Origin: Harmothoe impar
Lineage: Eukaryota; Annelida; Polychaeta; Phyllodocida; Polynoidae
DNA length: 64,000 bases
Assembly (NCBI GenBank): GCA_947462335.1
Contig: OX381714.1
Span: forward strand, 57,767,800 to 57,831,799
Reading direction: 5' to 3'
The notes beneath the pieces were generated by a model, which did no database searches, was not told where the DNA came from, and saw nothing but the letters and a program-made list of their open reading frames with translations. Below are positions 58,901 through 64,000 of the stretch, in pieces (the stretch's first letter is position 1; each line of letters begins with the position of its first letter). The translations under genes and the position numbers were made by a program.

Positions 58901-60103
58901 ATCACTACGCCGCCTCACCTACGAGACTACTTCGAAGAAATGACCCCCGTTTTCAAGAACGTTTCAAAATCGGACATAGGACCTCACATGTCAGACTTTG
59001 CGCAGGAAGAAAAGCTGTTGAACACGCCTCAGAGATGTCTGATAGGGAGTTACCACGGAAAAAATATTCTCTTGGGAACGCCGCTTCTCAAGTGGTATTT
59101 AGAGCACGGTTTGATAGTCACCAAAGTGCAGCTGGTGGTAGAATACCTACCTAAACGCTCCTTTGCCGGTTTCGCGGACAAAGTAACGGCGGCGCGAAGA
59201 CGTGGCGACGTGAACGAGAACGAGAAAATTCTGTCAGACTGTTACAAGTTAATGGGAAACGCTACGTACGGTAAAACAATCTGCAACAAAGAAAAACACA
59301 CGGCGGTGAGATACACTGACAGTCGGAAGTTCGAACTATTGGCCAATTCGTGGCGCTTCAAAAAGGCGTCCGAGTTGAGTTCCGATCTGTTTGAAGTCGA
59401 ACTACAACCGAAAACAGTCAACAACAACCTCCCTATTCAAATAGGGTTCATGGTATACCAGTACGCGAAGTTGAAAATGTTAGAGTTCACATACGACTTC
59501 TTGGATAGATTCGTCGATCGGCGCGATTATGCCCTTTGTCAAATAGACACCGACAGTCTTTACATGGCTCTCAGCGGTGACACGTTGGATGACCTAGTCA
59601 AACCTTGCCTGAGAGAGACGTACTTCAGAGAGAAACGAAAGTGGCTTCCGACAGCGGTGTGCGACGATCACTTAGAGCTTTTCGTGAAGACAAAAACGGA
59701 AAGAGTGCGAGAATGGTGTCCGCCGCCCGGCGGATGTTGTGAGAGACGGTACCTTCACGATCTGAGAACTTCGGGGCTTATGAAAGCGGAGTGGGAAGGT
59801 GACGGGATCCTAAGTCTCAACCCTAAGACTTACATTTGCTACGATCGAGTCAGCGACACCGGTGAAAGAAAATCCAAAAAATGGAGTGCAAAAGGCGTAC
59901 AGAAGAAACAAAACCCTCAGGAACCAGACGACTTCTTGGATGTTCTTCGCCAACGAAAAACTCTCATTGCTGTAAATAGAAACTTCAAAGTGGTGCGAAA
60001 CAAAATGGTCACCTACACCATAGAGAAAGACGGCGTGCGCTACTTGTATTATAAGCGTCGCGTGCATTCTGACGGTGTGACAACGAGTCCTTTAGAGATA
60101 TGA
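55984..60103 (+). pseudogene. Protein-primed family B DNA polymerase (copy 2, one frameshift)
   Basis: Start ATG 55984. The first frame runs to 58077 and covers the zinc fingers, the NLCIFRC/GLHVSLV protease-like region and exonuclease motifs I (FDFEAFF, about 57222) and II (GFNSGRYDLN, about 57620). A one-base difference from copy 1 near 57812-57815 shifts the frame. The second frame then runs to TGA 60103 with the third exonuclease motif, LDANSLYLR (about 58334), LMGNATYGK (about 59250) and IDTDSLYM (about 59543; Met in copy 1). The C-terminus (YLYYKRRVHS...TSPLEI) is preserved here but lost in copy 1. Family members replicate linear genomes from a protein primer at the inverted-repeat ends. 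No separate terminal protein is recognisable; it may be part of the N-terminal region. Confidence 0.9.
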
Positions 60104-60165
60104 AAAAAAATAAATAAGCGTGTGCATCTTTTCAAAAATAGAGTGTTTATCAAGATTGAAAAAAA

Positions 60166-60171
60166 AATAAA
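60166..60171 (+). terminator. Poly(A) signal downstream of the polymerase (copy 2)
   Basis: AATAAA in an A-rich stretch about 65 bases past the stop codon, followed by the GT-rich ATTGTTGTG as in copy 1. Confidence 0.6.
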
Positions 60172-60191
60172 TAAAAAAAATAAAATAAAAT

Positions 60192-60736
60192 ATTGTTGTG
60201 TTTTTATTTTCATACGTCTTCTTTTACTAGTAAGTCGCGCAGTCTCTTAAAGCGTCACTCATGTGACGACGTCGCTTCCAGTCACGTGATCCTAAAGACC
60301 CTCACTTCCTAAACAAAAAACTTCTTCTTCCGCTCACGTGATCAATCAAGTCACTTCCGGTCACGTGATCCTCAATGAGGTCACTCACTTCCGGTCGGCC
60401 ATTAGGTCATGTGACGTCACTTCCGCTCACGTGACTCATCAGGTCACTTCCGGTCACGTGATCCTAAATTAGGTCATATGACGTCACTTCCGGTCCCCTA
60501 AGTAGGTCAGTAGGTTACCCAGAATGCACCACTAATCCCCTAAGTAGGTCACTTCCGGTCACGTGACCAAATGGTGGCCTCTGATTGGCTGCAGGGTTAC
60601 CCAGAATGCACCACTAATCCCCTAAGTAGGTCACTTCCGGTCACGTGACCAAATGGAGGCCTCTGATTGGCTGCATGTCGATTGAGTAATAAACAGTAGT
60701 TAACTATAGTCCCGTTCTGATACATACTATACTACT
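60192..60736 (-). repeat. Right terminal inverted repeat (copy 2), with internal duplication
   Basis: Same motif array as 7881-8437. Near 60510-60665 an ~80-bp unit (GGTTACCCAGAATGCACCACTAATCC...GGTCACGTGACCAAATGG...GATTGGCTGCA) is tandemly repeated, and several CRE-containing units present in copy 1 are missing. The outer 30 bases are the exact inverse of the left end except for one or two changes. Confidence 0.88.
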
Positions 60737-60742
60737 GATACT
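60737..60742. repeat. Target-site duplication GATACT (right)
   Basis: Perfect match to 51267-51272. Confidence 0.9.
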
Positions 60743-61060
60743 AATATTTATGCATTATGCGGACGAGTTACCCGGCGGATTAAACAAAGGAATTAACAAA
60801 AACTCAGAGCAACCACAATCATTCTACTCTATTATTTTTGCAGTTCTTTTTACTTTTTGATTGCAATTATCTTAAAATAAACAGGGACTAAATGGGTAGA
60901 TGAAACATCAAATAAAGCACTATGGTTTCCTAAAATATTTAACAGAATGTCATATGATACTGTAATAGGGCCTTGAGTTTTTCATGTAACATAGCACACA
61001 GTAGCAACTACAGTGCATTTTTCTTAATCATTGCATGGCATGTCTGTGTGGTGCCATGAC

Positions 61061-61286
61061 TACCGTAGAACCTTGCGTAGAAGCCGCGGCTAGTACGTGA
61101 GTCAGATCGGCGGTGCGCCTTCTAGGATCGACCCAGAGTCAGGGTGCCGCTTATACCAGAGTTTTTGCCACTATGGTACAGTACTAAAATCAGCACATTC
61201 AGATCGCCAGTGCGGCTTAAAGGATCGGCCCAAACTCAGGGTGCGGCTTATACACGACTTAGGCTTATACGCGAGGTTTTACGGTA
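61061..61286. mobile_element. MITE with TACCGTAnAACC termini
   Basis: The left end TACCGTAGAACCTTGCGTAG and right end CGCGAGGTTTTACGGTA are inverted. Inside are direct GATCG(G/C)C..GTGCG(G/C)CTT and TCAGGGTGC(C/G)GCTTATAC units. Same terminal word as 29148-29330 and 62475-62690. Confidence 0.65.
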
Positions 61287-61415
61287 CTGATGTGTGACCA
61301 TTCTTTGGAGGGAGTAGAGTGTTTATTGATCCTCCACGATGGCTCTGTAATTGTCACAGACATGTAGGCTGCTGTTTAAGTAAGGGGACATGACAGTGAG
61401 CTGTATCTGTGTTGG

Positions 61416-61861
61416 TAAGGCCAAAAAAAAAAGGTGTGTTTCAGGTCACCCGACCCTACCTAGCAAAACAGGGCCGACCCTAAATTTTTTTTTCCGATTC
61501 TGAAAAAAAAAAGTATATCTTAAGTAATTTTGAGGCTATTTCAGAGTCAATTTGATGGTCCACAAGTCGACGCCAGTGTTGGCAAGTCAGCGCTGAAGTT
61601 TGCGAGTCAATTCATGGGTACTTTTCATGCCATGGGATCAATCTGTCTTCATTAAACAATTTTGGGACTATTTCAGAGTCAATACGATAGTCCACGAGTC
61701 AACGCCGTTGTCGACAAGTCAGCGCTGAAGTTTGCGAGTCAGTCTTAAGGTACTTTTCAGACCAAAGTTTTTAAAAATCAAAAATTTGAAAAAAATCCGA
61801 CCTTCCCTACCTAGATTTTCAGACTATGTAACCTGAAACACACCTTTTTTTTTTGGCCTAA
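61416..61861. mobile_element. MITE with TAGGCCAAAAAAAAAAGG termini
   Basis: TAAGGCC(A)n GGTGTGTTTCAGGT at the left and its inverse ACCTGAAACACACC(T)nGGCCTA at the right. The interior holds two tandem ~120-bp units, each with CTATTTCAGAGTCAAT and AGTCAGCGCTGAAGTTTGCG. Confidence 0.75.
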
Positions 61862-62030
61862 CTTATAATAAAGGCTTCACTTGATGTTGCAATTAGGTTC
61901 TCTCTATTCTTCCCCTAACCCTTTAAGTGCTCCTTAATGGGTTACCCGCTTGTATTTCTGTAGAGGATGGTTTGTGGCTCCTCAAGAGAGTTTTAAGACT
62001 GAACTTTCATTTATTTATTGGCATTATGTC

Positions 62031-63770
62031 TATCCAATATCTAATAGCAATCCACCGATGACATTATTATTATTCAAAAGGTGACATTTCCTTTGGTCTT
62101 AACATTGCTTCTAACTTGTCTTTTGGCATGACAAACCTGCCGTAAATATCAATAACATGTTGTCTCTGAATACCTTACGGCCTTAGTAGCATGAATCATG
62201 ACTGATTATGCTAATTATGAAATCTAAACAGAACAGGCTCTCTGTTAAAGAATAATCTGATATCATCCCTGTTAGTCAGGCTGCCTATTTCCTTTGTACT
62301 AAATCCGAGATAATAATAGAAACATGTTATAAACAAATCTTATCTTGGTAATATAGAGTAATACGCATTTATAGTCTGCAGAGCAACACTATCCTTGCAT
62401 CTGGATATCTTCATCATTCGCCTCTGACCTGTGATATAAAAAATGCCGGGAGTGTGAACAGCTGAAAACGCAACTACCGTAAATTCCCGCGTATTACCCG
62501 CATCTCGCGTATAACCCGCATCCCCAACACAGGAGAATCCTATAGCCCGTTTTTGGATATGAAAATCTCGATTTTAGTAAGTACTGTTCTATAGTAATAA
62601 AAACCCTGGTACAACTCGCACCCTATATATAGGCATGTTTGGTATCAAATGAAAGCTGGGGTTGATTCGCGTACAACCCGCGGGTAGTTAGAAAACAGCT
62701 AAAATGTTCCCAATTATACACTTTATTTGTGCCATTCAAGATAAACCATAACAAGGCCAGCATCTAGTAATAATGGATGCTAGGGATTGATGCTAATTAT
62801 GTTGGTGGTGATTTGCAGTCAAGTGCCCTTTATAATGTGCCGTCATTAGAGAAATAACACAGCCCTACATGGTCTATTAACTTGCTACAAAAGAGATGAG
62901 CGTCGATAGTCATCCACAACTGTATAGAGGAGAGACAAAAAGAGGAGGGCGGAGATAGTGAGCTTCATAGTTAAAGTCTCTATCAGTCGCTCATCACCCA
63001 TGATGAAAGGGAATGTAACACTGAAACATTATGTTACACAAATATGATGAAATATTGGAATCGTGAAATCTGTTAATTGGCTAATGTTCAGTCTTCATTG
63101 TTTTTCTGCCCTTCAGCCTAGAGGTACTAAATCTGAGACAAATACTTAGGATCTCAATTTGGAATGCTCATTCAACCCTAAATTACGCTCCTTCAATACC
63201 ACAAATGAGCCCCAGTCCACCATAGTATTTCTCAGATAAGGCCACGCAAATTTTTTTTTTTTTGTAATCCAGAGTTTATTGATTGGCAAAAGTTATTATA
63301 ATGCAAGTCATTCCAAACTGATTGCATTAATGACAGCATAAGCTATGATTTGATACCAGATTTGCCTTTTTTTATTTTATTTGAAACTAAAAGCAATCAG
63401 CGTAGGCTACACTGCAGCTGAGATTACTGACAGCATAAGCTATGATTTGATACCAGATTTGCCATAATTTTTTCTAATTTTAACATATTTTTCATCAAAA
63501 AAAAAGTAAATAAATGATTTTTATGATGTGCACGGTGATGAGATACAACCTTTTTTCAGTGGCCTAATCTTAGCCTCATTTCGGTAGAATTGATTTCTTT
63601 GAACCTCTTTAGTAATTTATTGTAGGACAAAAAATTAAGTCATCACATTTTAGTAGAGACCCAAGCTGCTTAAGGAGTCTTTAGACAACACAGAGCTGTC
63701 ACGGATGGAGCAGAGTCAAATTCATCTTGTCACATGGTCCTCCAGCTGCGCCTCATTAACAGAGACTCTA
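62031..63770. repeat. Duplicated noncoding segment, unit C (partial, diverged)
   Basis: Third copy of the A/B segment, matching about 32040-33680 of A. Shared blocks include TATCAATAACATGTTGTCTCT (62146), GTTCCCAATTATACACTTT (62706), the CCCTTTATAATGTGCCGTCATTA block (62827) and the GAGCTGTCACGGATGGAGCAG block (63692). It carries the MITE at 62475-62690, absent from A and B, and lacks the TTGACTGTTTTCGAC block found in both. Confidence 0.75.
62475..62690. mobile_element. MITE inserted in unit C
   Basis: Begins TACCGTAAATTCCCGCGTATTACCCG and ends CGCGTACAACCCGCGGGTAGTTA. Inverted similarity at the ends is short, but repeated CCCGC and CGCGTATAACCCGC units fit the family. Units A and B have no insert at this point. 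Confidence 0.55.
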
Positions 63771-64000
63771 CACTGTAAAAAATAGATGTACTTTTTACAG
63801 ATTTGCTTTGTATAATTTAACGCTGATTCACCGTTATTTGGAATACAATGAAGCATCGTATATATCAGCCATTTCACAGTGGATCCTTGTTAAGTGCTAA
63901 CCTGGTTTGGATTACAATGATTCAACGTAAATTTATCCTCTAATGTCAAATCCTAGAGGGAGCCACATATAGTGGGCCCTTTCATAGATAGGTGGCCTGG
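63771..64000. other. Window end, possible start of a MITE
   Basis: CACTGTAAAAAA at 63774 resembles the end of the palindromic repeat at 10574-10766. The other end is not visible before the window stops. Confidence 0.25.

Larger units (their letters stand above)
51273..60736 (+). mobile_element. Complete compact Polinton/Maverick-like element, copy 2
   Basis: 9,464 bp between perfect 6-bp target duplications. It begins AGTAGTATAGTATGTATC and ends with its inverse, GATACATACTATACTACT, so the termini are 5'-AG and CT-3' as in Polintons. Contents: left inverted repeat, G-rich spacer and palindrome, leftward death-fold gene, divergent promoter, PC4-like gene, protein-primed polymerase, right inverted repeat. 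No integrase, FtsK/HerA-type ATPase, adenain-type protease or capsid gene is present and no gap could hold one. It must therefore depend on another element for insertion and any packaging. It is richer in CpG and G+C than its flanks. Confidence 0.88.

Overview
The window is animal nuclear DNA that contains almost no host coding sequence. It has very sparse ORFs, TATA/CCAAT/AATAAA-type signals, abundant microsatellites, and a typical metazoan set of mobile elements: a Polinton/Maverick-type element with a protein-primed DNA polymerase, a Ngaro tyrosine-recombinase retroelement, a Penelope-like element with a GIY-YIG endonuclease, a non-LTR fragment and several MITEs or foldbacks. This mix suits a marine invertebrate (amphioxus-, hemichordate- or echinoderm-like genomes are plausible). 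The species cannot be fixed from the sequence, and no host protein-coding gene was recognised.

Layout. 1-8437: right-hand part of a Polinton-like element (copy 1; its left end lies outside the window). 8438-11442: gene-free, with foldbacks and an AT hairpin. 11443-16559: decayed Ngaro retroelement with split direct repeats. 16560-19440: gene-free, with one MITE. 19441-25570: degenerate, CAGGTG-rich repeats. 25571-34930: short repeats, then unit A of a locally duplicated noncoding segment (about 26910-34930) that carries younger insertions. 35172-39300: Penelope-like element with a hammerhead-like core downstream. 39793-40455: tail of a non-LTR reverse transcriptase. About 42280-47945: duplicated unit B. 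49639-50326: long-armed foldback. 51273-60736: complete Polinton-like copy 2. 61061-62690: three MITE-like elements. About 62031-63770: third, diverged duplicated unit C.

The main discovery is the element at 51273-60736, with a nearly identical partial copy at 1-8437. It has a perfect 6-bp target duplication (GATACT), 5'-AG...CT-3' termini and long terminal inverted repeats, as Polintons do. It is only about 9.46 kb and has no room for the usual integrase, packaging ATPase, protease and capsid genes. It carries three genes. A leftward gene encodes two tandem death-fold domains. A rightward gene encodes a low-complexity, NLS-bearing protein ending in PC4-like (ssDNA-binding type) modules. The third is a protein-primed family B DNA polymerase with N-terminal zinc-finger and cysteine-protease-like regions. 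The death-fold and low-complexity genes diverge from a shared TATA-containing intergenic region. The inverted repeats are packed with ETS, E-box, CRE, CCAAT and YY1-like motifs. I infer a replicon that copies itself, borrows integrase and virion functions from a fuller relative, and carries a candidate host cell-death or immune modulator. The death-fold gene is open in both copies, while the replication genes carry different small lesions in each.

Identities, counts and boundaries were judged by eye. Domain calls are motif-based and were not tested by database search.
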